64,000 nt of DNA from Tistrella mobilis KA081020-065 (GCF_000264455.2 NC_017958.1:687001-751000), one strand, 5' to 3'. Counted from the stretch's first letter, positions 38,901-46,900 are shown. The notes: generated from the letters alone by a model not told the origin. A program made the numbers and translations.

Positions 38901-41900
38901 CGGCGATCCGCGCCGCGGTGCCGGGCAAGGTGGTCGTGGATATCGGCACCGGCGCCGATGCCATCCTGGCCCGGCTATGCGTCGAGGCGGGCGCCGCGAA
39001 GGTCTATGCGGTGGAGCTGCTGAAAGCCTCGGCCGACGCCGCGCGCGCGACCGTGCGGCGGCTGGGGCTCGACGACCGGATCATCGTCGTCGAAGGCGAT
39101 GCCCGGCGGGTGACCCTGCCCGAGCCCGCAGACATCTGCGTGTCGGAAATCATCGGCCCGATCGGCGGCTGCGAAGGCTCTGCCGTCATCCTGAACGATG
39201 TCTGGCGGCTGCTGAAGCCCGGGGCGGAGATGATCCCGGCGCGCACGGTGTCGATGGTGGCGGGGCTGGAACTGCCGGCCGGTTTCCGCGAGGCGCCGGG
39301 CTTTTCCAGCCTGACCGCCGGCTATGTGCGGCGGATCTTCGAGGATCGCGGCGGGCCCTTCGACCTCAGGCTCTGCCTGAAGGGCATCGGCCCCGATGAT
39401 CTGCTGACCGATGCCGCCGTGTTCGAGGATCTGGACCATGCCGGGCCGGTTGCGACCGAAAGCCGGCATCATGTGGTGCTGACCACCCGCCGCGCCGGCC
39501 ATCTGTCGGGGCTGACCGTCTGGCTGAAACTGGAAGCCGCGCGCGGCCGGGTGATGGACACGCTGGGCGAGATCTGCTGCTGGCTGCCGGTCTTCCTGCC
39601 GGTCTTCGGCGAGGGCCGGCCCGTGGCCGCGGGCAGCCGCATCGCCATGACCATCACCCGCACCCTGCATGCCAACGGCATCAACCCGGATTTCCGGCTG
39701 ACCGGCACGATCGAGATGCCCGACGGCACCAGCGAGCCCTTCGACTGGTTCTCGCCCAATCATGGTGCCGAAGCGGGCTTCCGCGCCTCGCCCTTCTATC
39801 GCCGGATCTTCCCCGAAACGGCAGTGCCCGACCTGCCCACCCCGACCGCGTCTCCCGCCACCGATCGCCGGCTGGTCGCCTGGGTCACGCCGCGCGGCGG
39901 GGCCGACCCCGAGGGCGATGCGGCGCTGGCCCGCGACCGGGTGGAGGAATGGCGGGCACTCTACGAGACCGCAGGGCCGGCCGCGGCAGAGACGGCAGCA
40001 GATCCGACGCCGGAGACGGACCCCGGAGACGCCCTCTTCGCCGGCTGGAACAGCAGCTATACCGGCCGGCCGATCCCGGTCGACGAGATGCGCGACTGGC
40101 GCGACCGGACGGTGGCGGCGATCCGCCGCGCCCTGCCGGCGGGGCGCCCGGCCCATATCGCCGAGATCGGCTGCGGTGCCGGGCTGCTGCTGGAACCGCT
40201 GGCGCCGGCTGCCGCCTCGATCCTCGGCACCGATTTCTCGGCCGCGACGCTCGCCGGGCTGGAAACCCGGCTGGCGGGCCATGGCTGGGGCCATGTCCGG
40301 CTGGAACGCCAGGAAGCCGCCGACCCGCTGCCGATCGACCGCCCGGTCGATCTGGTGGTGATGAATTCGGTGGCGCAGTATTTCCCGGCGCCCGCCCATC
40401 TGGAAAAGGTGCTGCTGCGGATCGGCGCGGCCCTGGCCGGGGGCGGTGCCGCCTTCCTGGGCGATATCCGCGATCACGGGCTGGCGGAGATCTTCCATGC
40501 CTCGGTTCTGGCCTTTCAGTCCGGCGGCGCCCTGCCCGACCGCGACAGCGTGGCCCGGGCGGTGGCGGCGGATGAAGAGCTGATGCTGGACCCGGCCTGG
40601 TTCCACGGCCTGATCGGCCGCATCCCGGGCCTCGCCCATGTCGAAACCCTGATCAAGCGTGGCCGGGGCGACAACGAGCTGGTGCGCTATCGCTATGACG
40701 TGATGGCGGTGTTCGGCCCGGCCCCCGCGGCCATCCGGCCCGAGGCCACGCTGCCCTGGCCGGGTGCCGAAGCGCTGGCCGCGCGACTCGCCGGCCTGAC
40801 CGGCGCGCTGGAAGTGACCGACATCCCCGATGCGCGGATCGCCGACGACACCGCCCGCGGGCAGCGGCTGGGGCTGGTGTCTGCAACTGCTACGGGTGAA
40901 CCCGCCCATCCTGACAGCCTGCACGAGATGGGCGAAAGGCTGGGCCGGGCGGTGCGGCTGGCGCCGGCGGCCTCCGGCATCGCAGGCGCGATGGATGCGC
41001 TGTTCGATGTGCCGGGCCTCGCCGACGACCCGCTGGCCCGGGGCTGGATGCGCAGCCCCGTGTCGCGGGGCCGGTTGGCAAACGATCCCTTGGCGCGCCG
41101 CCGCAAGTCCGCCCTCGCCGACCGGCTGCGCCGCCGGGCGCGTGAGGTGCTGCCGGCGGCGATGGTGCCGCAGGCGGTGATGGTGCTGGACCGGCTGCCA
41201 CTCGGCGCGTCGGGCAAGCTCGACCGGGCGCGGCTGCCGCGGCCCGAGACGGCGGCCGGCCGCCATCCGGCGCGCGATCCCGCCCGCGCCCTGCCGGCCG
41301 ACCGGCTGGAAGCGGCACTCCTGGCGCTGTGGGAAGAGCTGCTCGGCACCGCGCCGATCGGGGTGGAGGATGATTTCTTCGCCCTGGGCGGCCATTCCCT
41401 GCTGGGGGTGCGGCTGGTGGCCGAGGTGAAGGCGCGGCTGGGCGGCACGGTGCCGCTGGACCTGCTGATGCGCGCGGGCAGCGTGCGGGCGATGGCCGTG
41501 CATCTTAAGGAGGCCGGCGACCTGGCGGACGACGGCGAGCTGGCGGACGACGGCGCCGGGACGGGCCGCCTGGTGCCGCTCCGCCGCGACGGCAGCGGCG
41601 CCCCGCTCTTCTGCCTGCCGCCGGGTGGCGGCACGGTGTTCTGCTACGGCCCGCTGGTCGACCGGCTGGCCCCAGGCCGCCCGGTCTGGGGCCTGCAGGC
41701 GGCAGGCGTCGAGCCGGGCGAGACCCCGCATGAAAGCCTGGAGGAGATGGCGGCCGCCTATCTGGCGGCGATCCGCCGCATACAACCGAAAGGACCGTAT
41801 CACCTGATCGGCTGGTCCTTCGGCGGGCATGTCGCCTATCAGATGGCGGCGATGCTGGAGGCGGCGGGTGAAGAGGTCGCGCTGCTGGCCCTGCTCGACA

Positions 41901-42400
41901 CCTTCCCGCCCGAACATGTGCCGCGGGTGGATGAACGCTACCGGCGCGAGGAAGCCTATCTCGCCTATCTGGCCGGGCTGGCCGGGCTTGCGGTCGCAGA
42001 AGACGAGCTGGCACCGCTCACCTCGCCGGCGCGCCTCCGCCTGGTGGCGGACCGCGCGGTCGCGGCCGGCGCCCTGCCCGCCCGCGACGCCGAGGGCACG
42101 GTGCGCCGCCTGCTGGCCCTGACCCAGATCTCGGGCCGCCTGGCGCGCGAGGCGACCCTGCCCGCCTATGGCGGCCCGCTCGCCATGCTGCGCGCGGCCG
42201 AGGCCCTGACCCCGGCCCTGGAAGATCTGGCCCGCCGCGACCCGGCCTGCGGCTGGGGCCGCCACGCCACCGGCCGGCTTGCCACCGCAACCGTGCCGGG
42301 CCGCCACGACACGATGATGACCGCCCCCCATGTCGACCGCCTGGCAACCGTGATTGACCATCTGCTGACGCAGACTGTCACCGAGACGGCGGCAGGGTAA
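35909..42400 (+). CDS. Terminal NRPS: C-A(Tyr)-PRMT-like MT-nMT-T-TE
   Basis: The 2163-residue protein starts in an ATGA overlap. C: HHVASDG (His183). A: FTSGSTGTPKA near 659; pocket read as D-A-S-T-L-A-A-V-C, a tyrosine code. After A8 (IKLGGNRIEPGEIE) two methyltransferases are inserted before A10 (GASGKLDR near 1765). The first (about 945-1300) has DIGTGADAIL and SEIIGPIGGCEG, like protein-arginine-methyltransferase-type folds, and is the candidate O-methyltransferase. The second (about 1370-1610; EIGCGAG near 1417) matches the N-methyltransferase of the Leu module. T is Ser1830. The thioesterase has GWSFGG (Ser1970), Asp1997 and His2133 (GRHD). It should add N,O-dimethyltyrosine and release the chain by macrolactonisation, onto the Thr hydroxyl if the product is didemnin-like. 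Confidence 0.94.
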   Translation: MTDAPRPSAEALRAKLKTLSPEQRAALERRLAAAKAGAAATGTAIPRIPRDPAPAASFAQERLWFIDRLAPGTAAYNLPAVLRLAGALDHRALEDAIGRIVARHEALRTALVERDGRPVQLIAPPPAAWPIAVEDLSDCPAEMVTARVAAEAETPFDLAQPFKLRSRLLKLAADDHLLLITLHHVASDGWSLGVLTAEIGTHYAAARAGRETDLPPLACQYADFAAWQRGRLSGAALEREIDHWRRTLDGFVPGEFPTDRPRPAEQRFEGAVVSRRLPAALAAKVDAAARRHKATPFIILLAAFNALLARWSGEVDVSVGIPVANRTHPDLEALIGFFVNALVVRVPLDGDPTMDEIITRSRAAATTAYDHQDLPFERLVAELAPERDPSRPPLFRIAFAVQNAPRGSVTLAGLELRPFTAEITRTRMEMEWHVFERRDETGAAAGLDLVVAHATALFGRATVERLIDGFAVLLEAGLDRPETRLSALPVMTAAMERAVMTAGRGPAPEAIPAPDLSRVLAERLATDRVVVAEAGGPRLTGHQLQARVERMAAALAARGLAPETPVLLLMDRGIDQITATLAIWRAGLCQMPVDPAQPDARLAAMIAGGAPGLAISDPDGLARLSTLAPDLPRCGPADLNAEPRPLPAVHGDQLAWMIFTSGSTGTPKATLVTHGGALNTGFAQARMLGLGTEDRVAQLASPGFDAALSELLMALIAGAELMPVPAAVARDPLALGDFLAAERVTVATLTPTMLAAIGRDLPDLAVLLVAGEACPPELVRRFAPGRRMVNAYGPTECAVCATMAVGLDAEAGPPPIGSAIDGAELLILDPRGRPVPDGVAGELCIGGAGVGRGYAGRADLTAERFVPHPAPDRPGARLYRSGDLVRRRPDGALDYLGRIDTQIKLGGNRIEPGEIEAVLRADPDVADAVVDVIEMERPVAAAPADAGSGPAIALRPADALADGRRLELWPSIAEHFVYDETLYHAMTHDEARNAHYRAAIRAAVPGKVVVDIGTGADAILARLCVEAGAAKVYAVELLKASADAARATVRRLGLDDRIIVVEGDARRVTLPEPADICVSEIIGPIGGCEGSAVILNDVWRLLKPGAEMIPARTVSMVAGLELPAGFREAPGFSSLTAGYVRRIFEDRGGPFDLRLCLKGIGPDDLLTDAAVFEDLDHAGPVATESRHHVVLTTRRAGHLSGLTVWLKLEAARGRVMDTLGEICCWLPVFLPVFGEGRPVAAGSRIAMTITRTLHANGINPDFRLTGTIEMPDGTSEPFDWFSPNHGAEAGFRASPFYRRIFPETAVPDLPTPTASPATDRRLVAWVTPRGGADPEGDAALARDRVEEWRALYETAGPAAAETAADPTPETDPGDALFAGWNSSYTGRPIPVDEMRDWRDRTVAAIRRALPAGRPAHIAEIGCGAGLLLEPLAPAAASILGTDFSAATLAGLETRLAGHGWGHVRLERQEAADPLPIDRPVDLVVMNSVAQYFPAPAHLEKVLLRIGAALAGGGAAFLGDIRDHGLAEIFHASVLAFQSGGALPDRDSVARAVAADEELMLDPAWFHGLIGRIPGLAHVETLIKRGRGDNELVRYRYDVMAVFGPAPAAIRPEATLPWPGAEALAARLAGLTGALEVTDIPDARIADDTARGQRLGLVSATATGEPAHPDSLHEMGERLGRAVRLAPAASGIAGAMDALFDVPGLADDPLARGWMRSPVSRGRLANDPLARRRKSALADRLRRRAREVLPAAMVPQAVMVLDRLPLGASGKLDRARLPRPETAAGRHPARDPARALPADRLEAALLALWEELLGTAPIGVEDDFFALGGHSLLGVRLVAEVKARLGGTVPLDLLMRAGSVRAMAVHLKEAGDLADDGELADDGAGTGRLVPLRRDGSGAPLFCLPPGGGTVFCYGPLVDRLAPGRPVWGLQAAGVEPGETPHESLEEMAAAYLAAIRRIQPKGPYHLIGWSFGGHVAYQMAAMLEAAGEEVALLALLDTFPPEHVPRVDERYRREEAYLAYLAGLAGLAVAEDELAPLTSPARLRLVADRAVAAGALPARDAEGTVRRLLALTQISGRLAREATLPAYGGPLAMLRAAEALTPALEDLARRDPACGWGRHATGRLATATVPGRHDTMMTAPHVDRLATVIDHLLTQTVTETAAG

Positions 42401-42429
42401 GATCAGACCAGACCAACCACCAGAAGACA

Positions 42430-42441
42430 CCCCCCGGGGGG
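42430..42441. repeat. Perfect C6G6 palindrome upstream of the MbtH-like gene
   Basis: Six C followed by six G (a seventh G follows) lie in the 63-base gap between the TE gene and the MbtH-like gene. The function is unknown. With no loop and no T-run it is not a convincing terminator; it might be a protein site or attenuate transcription. Confidence 0.5.
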
Positions 42442-42463
42442 GACCGGATACAGGAGACGCAGG

Positions 42464-42697
42464 ATGAGCTGGGACGACGAAGAAGACCGCACGATCTATG
42501 AAGTGGTCGTGAACCACGAGGAACAGTATTCGATCTGGCCCGCCGACCGCGACCTGCCGCTCGGCTGGAACAAGGCCGGCAAACAGGGCCCGAAGGCCGA
42601 ATGCCTGGAGTATATCAAAGAGGTCTGGACGGATATGCGGCCGCTTAGTCTGCGGAAGAAGATGGAGGAGCAGGCGCGGGAGGCGGGGGAGAGGTGA
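42464..42697 (+). CDS. MbtH-like protein (NRPS adenylation partner)
   Basis: This 77-residue protein has the family signatures EEQYSIWP and GW followed by a conserved C-terminal [11 protein letters not shown]. MbtH-like proteins bind NRPS A domains and are needed for their folding or activity. It is the last gene of the assembly-line operon, 63 bases after the thioesterase gene, with an AGGAGA-like ribosome site (near 42451) before the ATG. Its length is normal (about 70-80). Tyrosine-activating A domains often depend on such partners, so the adjacent terminal module is a likely client (inference). Confidence 0.95.
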   Translation: MSWDDEEDRTIYEVVVNHEEQYSIWPADRDLPLGWNKAGKQGPKAECLEYIKEVWTDMRPLSLRKKMEEQAREAGER

Positions 42698-42823
42698 GGT
42701 TTTGGGAATTTTTATTTCATCTTCACAATATTTCTCCAATATTAAATCACAACAGCAGTAAATTATCTATATATCTCTAAAATCGCCGCTTATTTAAAAT
42801 ATACAGAATCAGGGAGGAGGGAT
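42698..42823. promoter_or_regulatory. AT-rich junction between the NRPS cluster and the defence island
   Basis: This 126-base gap drops abruptly to AT-rich sequence (for example tatctatatatc and tttaaaatatac near 42792-42803). It ends in a strong ribosome site, GGGAGGAGGG, just before the ATG at 42824. It probably holds the promoter of the + strand TIR operon and marks the left edge of acquired DNA. No attachment repeat or transposase was seen. Confidence 0.45.
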
Positions 42824-43966
42824 ATGCCACATATTTATCAACTTGCTCTTCTTGGAGTACCAACTGATGCGCAGGTTTCCGAGATTGAAGAGGTCATCGG
42901 AAAGGCTGTGGGCATGTTTAATTTACGATTGGGGCATGATGTCGGATGGGAGGTTCGTCCCGAAGAGTTCAACCCAGATCAGCAACGTTCGTCTGCTGCG
43001 GTATTTTTCGGCGGTGAGAACCCACCTCTTGCCAACGTAGCAAAGCTTCTGAAACGAGGCATCCCTTTGCTGCCGGTGGCCACCGATGTCACCCGAATCG
43101 GTGCAGAAATCCCGACCTTACTGCAGCCGCTCAACTGCTTGGCGTACAGCGCTGGCGGGCCGCAACGTGTCGCAAGTGCTCTGCTAGAGTGTGCCGGGTT
43201 ACTTCCTCGGCAGCGCCGGGTATTCGTAAGCTATCGTCGGGGCGAAGCTAGGGAGGCTGCCTTACAGTTGTTCGATGCACTGTCTGCTCGGCTCTTCGAT
43301 GTGTTTCTCGATACACATGGAATTCCGCCTGCAGAAGATTTCCAGACAATGCTGTGGCACCGGCTTTGCGACTCGGATGTCCTACTCATGCTCGACACGC
43401 CTAGCTACTTTGAAAGCCGCTGGACGAGCGCAGAGTTCGGACGCGCGCTGGCGAAAGGTATTAGCGTCTTACGGGTTGGTTGGCCAGACTGCACGCCATC
43501 TGCGCGAACAGCCACAGCCAGTCGCGCAGAGTTATTGCCCGAAGAAGTGGATGCGGCCACAGGACGCCTCGCAGACAGCGCTGTGGAGCGAATCTGTCTT
43601 CAGCTTGAAGAAGTTCGCAGTCAAAGCCATGCGGTCCGTTCCGTCAATCTAGTGAGCAATTTGCGTAACGCAATTCAAACGATTGGCGGACAACTTGTCG
43701 GAGTTGGACCTAACAAGGCGGTCTACATCCAGCTACCGAATGGCCGGAATGTCGTTGTCTACCCGACGGTTGGCGTGCCCACGTCAACATCGTTGCATGA
43801 CGCATCCACCAATTCGCCGGATCAGTCGGTTGCCGTCGTTTACGATCATGTTGGCTTGCATCCTCGGTGGCTGGGGCATTTGGACTGGCTGGGCCAGCAT
43901 ATCCACTCCGCACGGTGGGTCAAAGCCAGCGAGGCTGGGTGGCAATTTGCAGACTGGGAGGCCTGA
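42824..43966 (+). CDS. TIR-domain protein (probable NAD-processing effector or signal enzyme)
   Basis: The 380-residue protein has a central TIR domain (about 129-230): strand RVFVSYRR, then FDVFLDTHGIPPAEDF, then the SRWTSAEFGRA segment with Glu204 at the position of the catalytic glutamate of NAD-cleaving TIR enzymes. The N-terminal 125 residues (with AAVFFGGENPPLANVAKLL) and the C-terminal 150 (NVVVYPTVGVP..., tryptophan-rich end) I do not recognise. It heads a three-gene operon with SLOG and ThsB-like genes, starting after a strong ribosome site and 127 bases past the MbtH gene. A role in anti-phage signalling is inferred from the family and context, not shown by the sequence. Codon use is unlike the NRPS genes. 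Confidence 0.85.
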   Translation: MPHIYQLALLGVPTDAQVSEIEEVIGKAVGMFNLRLGHDVGWEVRPEEFNPDQQRSSAAVFFGGENPPLANVAKLLKRGIPLLPVATDVTRIGAEIPTLLQPLNCLAYSAGGPQRVASALLECAGLLPRQRRVFVSYRRGEAREAALQLFDALSARLFDVFLDTHGIPPAEDFQTMLWHRLCDSDVLLMLDTPSYFESRWTSAEFGRALAKGISVLRVGWPDCTPSARTATASRAELLPEEVDAATGRLADSAVERICLQLEEVRSQSHAVRSVNLVSNLRNAIQTIGGQLVGVGPNKAVYIQLPNGRNVVVYPTVGVPTSTSLHDASTNSPDQSVAVVYDHVGLHPRWLGHLDWLGQHIHSARWVKASEAGWQFADWEA

Positions 43967-43969
43967 ATC

Positions 43970-44557
43970 GTGAGCGCAATCTTCCTTTCAGCCAGTGTCC
44001 CACTTGTCGGCCGCGGCTCGTATCACGAGACCGCCAATCCATTTCTCATCCAGTGCGCTGTGAGGGAGCTGGTCATAGCCGTCATCCGTCAGCACAAGAT
44101 CGTGTGGGGAGGCCATCCCGCTATCACGCCCATGATTTGGAGCATCTGCGAGGATTTGGGGGTTGATTATTGTGGCGCCGTGATTCTGTATCAAAGCACG
44201 TTCTTCAAGGATCGCTACCCGGAAGAAAACGACCGCTTTCACAATGTGGTCTTCACCAACGCAGTTGCCGGTGACAGAGATGCGAGCCTGCTGCTAATGC
44301 GGGAAGAGATGCTATCGCGCGATGATCTCGTTGCCGCTGTTTTCATCGGCGGCATGGAAGGAGTGGAAGCCGAGCATGAACTCTTCAGGCAATTTCATCC
44401 GGCCGCCAAAGTCCTGCCCGTGCCGTCGCCAGGCGGGGCGGCCTTGAACTTGGCCAAAGATCAAGGCCATTTCACTGATGAGGATCTTGTTGATGTGGAC
44501 TTTGCGCGACTTTTTCACACGCACCTCGCATCGAACATTCAAGGCGCAGCGGGCTGA
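43970..44557 (+). CDS. SLOG-superfamily nucleotide-binding protein, TIR-associated
   Basis: This 195-residue protein (GTG start, 3 bases after the TIR stop) begins with the strand IFLSAS. It carries GGHPAITP (47-54) and FIGGMEGVEAEHELF (125-139), the two loops expected of a SLOG (LOG/DprA-like Rossmann) nucleotide-binding fold. SLOG domains sense NAD-derived signals in ThsA of the Thoeris system, where they are fused to a SIR2 effector. Here the domain stands alone between two TIR genes. It may bind or process a nucleotide made by one of them. The assignment to the SLOG fold is by motif recognition; the exact subfamily is uncertain. Confidence 0.78.
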   Translation: MSAIFLSASVPLVGRGSYHETANPFLIQCAVRELVIAVIRQHKIVWGGHPAITPMIWSICEDLGVDYCGAVILYQSTFFKDRYPEENDRFHNVVFTNAVAGDRDASLLLMREEMLSRDDLVAAVFIGGMEGVEAEHELFRQFHPAAKVLPVPSPGGAALNLAKDQGHFTDEDLVDVDFARLFHTHLASNIQGAAG

Positions 44558-44598
44558 ATCTCCTCTACCGATTTGCACGGGCCAACAAAGGATTCGCC

Positions 44599-45084
44599 AT
44601 GGCACGGAAAGTCTTCTATAGCTTTCACTATCAACGCGACGGTTGGCGCGCCTCCAAGATACGGAATATTGGTGTTGTGGAGGGCAACCCGCCAGCAAGC
44701 GATAACAAGTGGGAAGAGGTGAAGCGGGGCGGCAAGGCCGCAATCAAGCGCTGGATTGACAATCAACTGCAAGGGCGGACATGCACGATTGTTCTGGTCG
44801 GCGCCGAAACGGCGAATCGCCCGTGGATTCGGTATGAAATTGAGCAGTCATGGAATACTGGAAAGGGGCTCTTGGGGATACGAGTCCACAAACTGGTGGA
44901 CCACAACCAGCAACCATCAGTTGCCGGGGGCAATCCGTTCGACTCATTTACCTTGAACGACGGTAGAAAGCTATCCACCGTCGTCCGCATCTACGATCCA
45001 CCAGGGGCCACCAGCAGCGCGGCCTACAACCACATCAGTGACAACTTGTCGGGTTGGATTGAAGCGGCGATCGCTGCTCGGTAA
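44599..45084 (+). CDS. ThsB-like TIR-domain protein
   Basis: This 161-residue single-domain protein starts KVFYSFHYQRDGWRASKIRN. Its TCTIVLVGAETANRPWIRYEI segment places Glu80 after Trp76 in the position of the TIR catalytic glutamate. This pattern is that of the ThsB / DUF1863 TIR-like family, which in Thoeris makes a cyclic-ADP-ribose-type signal on infection. It is third in the operon, 41 bases after the SLOG gene, with AAAGGA before the ATG. The stop is 17 bases from the stop of the convergent operon. A signal-producing role is inferred from the family. Confidence 0.83.
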   Translation: MARKVFYSFHYQRDGWRASKIRNIGVVEGNPPASDNKWEEVKRGGKAAIKRWIDNQLQGRTCTIVLVGAETANRPWIRYEIEQSWNTGKGLLGIRVHKLVDHNQQPSVAGGNPFDSFTLNDGRKLSTVVRIYDPPGATSSAAYNHISDNLSGWIEAAIAAR

Positions 45085-45101
45085 GACCGCCAAGCCTCTC
45101 G

Positions 45102-45764
45102 TCAGAACAATGACCCGGTGCTCATGGGGCGCCCATAGAGCTCCGAGATTTGCTTCTGGAACTGCGTCTGCCCCCCGTAGCTAGGATGCCTCACGCAAAC
45201 CACGGGTACAGAATCTGTGATGCGATGGGCCGCAGCGGCAGCATCGTTGCCGATGGCGACGATGCGAGAGGGGCGCAGCAAGACAATGAGCTGTTGGAGC
45301 AGATCTTCGCCAGCTCGCCTCTCACGCGCGTTGTGCTGCCGGTTGGTGAAAGGATCTCCTGATTCATGCGGGTGGAGAGGGAAGACGTTCCAAAGGAAGA
45401 TGCGAGCATCAATGTGCTCCAGCATGCCCCATATGACCGCGGCGGTTCGTTCGGCCACGGCACTGCCTATCGTCGGACGCTCGGCGACCTGGTCGAGATC
45501 CCAACGCCTAGCGTGCTGGCTTATGTGAACGTCGTCGGTCAGAGCTAACCCAGTGCGGCGCCCTCCGCGATATCCGAGGTCTCGTCCGATCCATATGGCG
45601 TCTACGGGTTCCTCGGTTGCACGACGCAACATGGCGGACAGTGCGGCAGCACGGCGACGCGGTGCGTCGCGTCGATCATGAACTTCACAACGATCCGAGT
45701 ATGGATTGAAGCAGTCTTCGAACTGCAGTGAAGCAACTGCATCAACAAATGGATGGGTCTTCAT
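45102..45764 (-). CDS. Uracil-DNA-glycosylase-like protein with altered catalytic motif
   Basis: The 220-residue protein shows a uracil-DNA-glycosylase-like layout: FNPYSD (19-24), IGRDLGYRGGRRTG (59-72), NVFPLHPHE (126-134) and VRHPSYGG (191-198). In typical relatives the first motif reads GEAPG; here it is GRDLG (60-64), so the acidic/proline residues at the active site are replaced. It may have changed specificity, for instance toward a modified base, or have lost catalysis. It is the last gene of the four-gene - strand operon and overlaps the MazG-like gene by four bases. Confidence is good for the fold and low for the reaction. Confidence 0.75.
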   Translation of the reverse strand: MKTHPFVDAVASLQFEDCFNPYSDRCEVHDRRDAPRRRAAALSAMLRRATEEPVDAIWIGRDLGYRGGRRTGLALTDDVHISQHARRWDLDQVAERPTIGSAVAERTAAVIWGMLEHIDARIFLWNVFPLHPHESGDPFTNRQHNARERRAGEDLLQQLIVLLRPSRIVAIGNDAAAAAHRITDSVPVVCVRHPSYGGQTQFQKQISELYGRPMSTGSLF

Positions 45765-46897
45765 TTTTCAGACTCCAATGGCATGTATGTGATGGCACGT
45801 TGTTCGCGGTCTCCAATAATCCATCCACCTTGATTTAATTTGAGCTGGCGAAATACAGCATAACCATCCAGGATGGCCTTCTCCCAGAGTTTCAACGGAC
45901 ATTTCTCTACTTCGTAACCGCTCACGAACTCGCCAATTGTCTTGAGAATTCCAAGTGAAACCTTTTCCTGTTCCTCAAAGAAATTCAACTCTTTGGCCCT
46001 GGAAAAAATCCAGGCCGTAAGTCCTTCCTCAACGACGATGGCCCGGCCGCTGTCCTGCTCTTCATCGTATTTCGGATTGCTCTTTCGCTTGTGCTTGATT
46101 AATGCCCGTATCACCGGCGACCAATGCAAGATGGCTGCATAGGCAAAATGGAAGACATCATGGAACCGGTAGCCATCGCGATCGGCAATGTTGTCAGTCA
46201 GTGGCTCTCCAATGAATACACCTTTCCATTGGAGATAACTCTTGCCACTGCCCCGCTGATTAACCCGAATTTTGAAGTCCCTGGGTAGCTGTTCCTCAAT
46301 TCCAAACTCACTGTCAAAATCAAGCCCGGCCAAGTCATCCGCTTGGGGCTCCAGAAACGCACCGCGAGCTTTCCGGAGATTACCACGAGCCACCTCCGAA
46401 AACGCTAGTTCGGCCGCATGGATCGCATCCAGATAGGCCCGTGCGAAGACAACCAGATCAGTGCGTGCAGGTGTGCTTCCCAGTAGGGCCGCCGCTGACT
46501 GCCCCAAGCGTACCAACGTGGCATCCAACGAAGCAGTCGCGGCGACAGGCACAGCGATATAAGCCAACGCACCTCCGGTGATGTCACTTGCAGCGCCCAC
46601 ATTCTTGAAGTTTCCGTGGTTCGCAGCTTCCGCGAAGATCTCTTCAAGAGGAATCTGCACGCGCCTGCAGATTGCGGCCAAATACCAGAGGGCGTCGCCA
46701 AACTCTTCTTCTGCCGCCTTCCTGAAACCCGGGTAAGAAGTTCTCTCTCGTACACTTTTCTTAGCCGTGGTCATTATTCCGCCGACTTCTCCGTATAGAC
46801 CTTGGAGGACAGGGTCGAAGTCATGCGGATTAAGTACGTCTGTTGCGGCAATTTCCGCCGCATAGTCCGAGAGCAAGAGGGAGCCTTCTTTTTTCAT
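45761..46897 (-). CDS. MazG-like nucleotide pyrophosphohydrolase with large C-terminal extension
   Basis: Residues 30-90 form a MazG-like helical core: LYGEVGG (34-40) and EEEFGDALWYLAAICRR (63-79), the latter retaining the metal-binding ExxD. The first motif is reduced (GEVGG rather than EExxE-like). The 378-residue length far exceeds a single MazG domain; the C-terminal 200 residues (GYRFHDVFHFAYAA, GRAIVVEEGLTAWIF) are unrecognised but look globular. MazG enzymes hydrolyse (d)NTPs to monophosphates, and in this setting the substrate may be a non-canonical phage nucleotide. It starts 3 bases after the Nmad2 stop and ends overlapping the UDG-like gene, so the products are probably made together. 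Confidence 0.8.
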   Translation of the reverse strand: MKKEGSLLLSDYAAEIAATDVLNPHDFDPVLQGLYGEVGGIMTTAKKSVRERTSYPGFRKAAEEEFGDALWYLAAICRRVQIPLEEIFAEAANHGNFKNVGAASDITGGALAYIAVPVAATASLDATLVRLGQSAAALLGSTPARTDLVVFARAYLDAIHAAELAFSEVARGNLRKARGAFLEPQADDLAGLDFDSEFGIEEQLPRDFKIRVNQRGSGKSYLQWKGVFIGEPLTDNIADRDGYRFHDVFHFAYAAILHWSPVIRALIKHKRKSNPKYDEEQDSGRAIVVEEGLTAWIFSRAKELNFFEEQEKVSLGILKTIGEFVSGYEVEKCPLKLWEKAILDGYAVFRQLKLNQGGWIIGDREQRAITYMPLESEK

Positions 46898-46900
46898 CGG

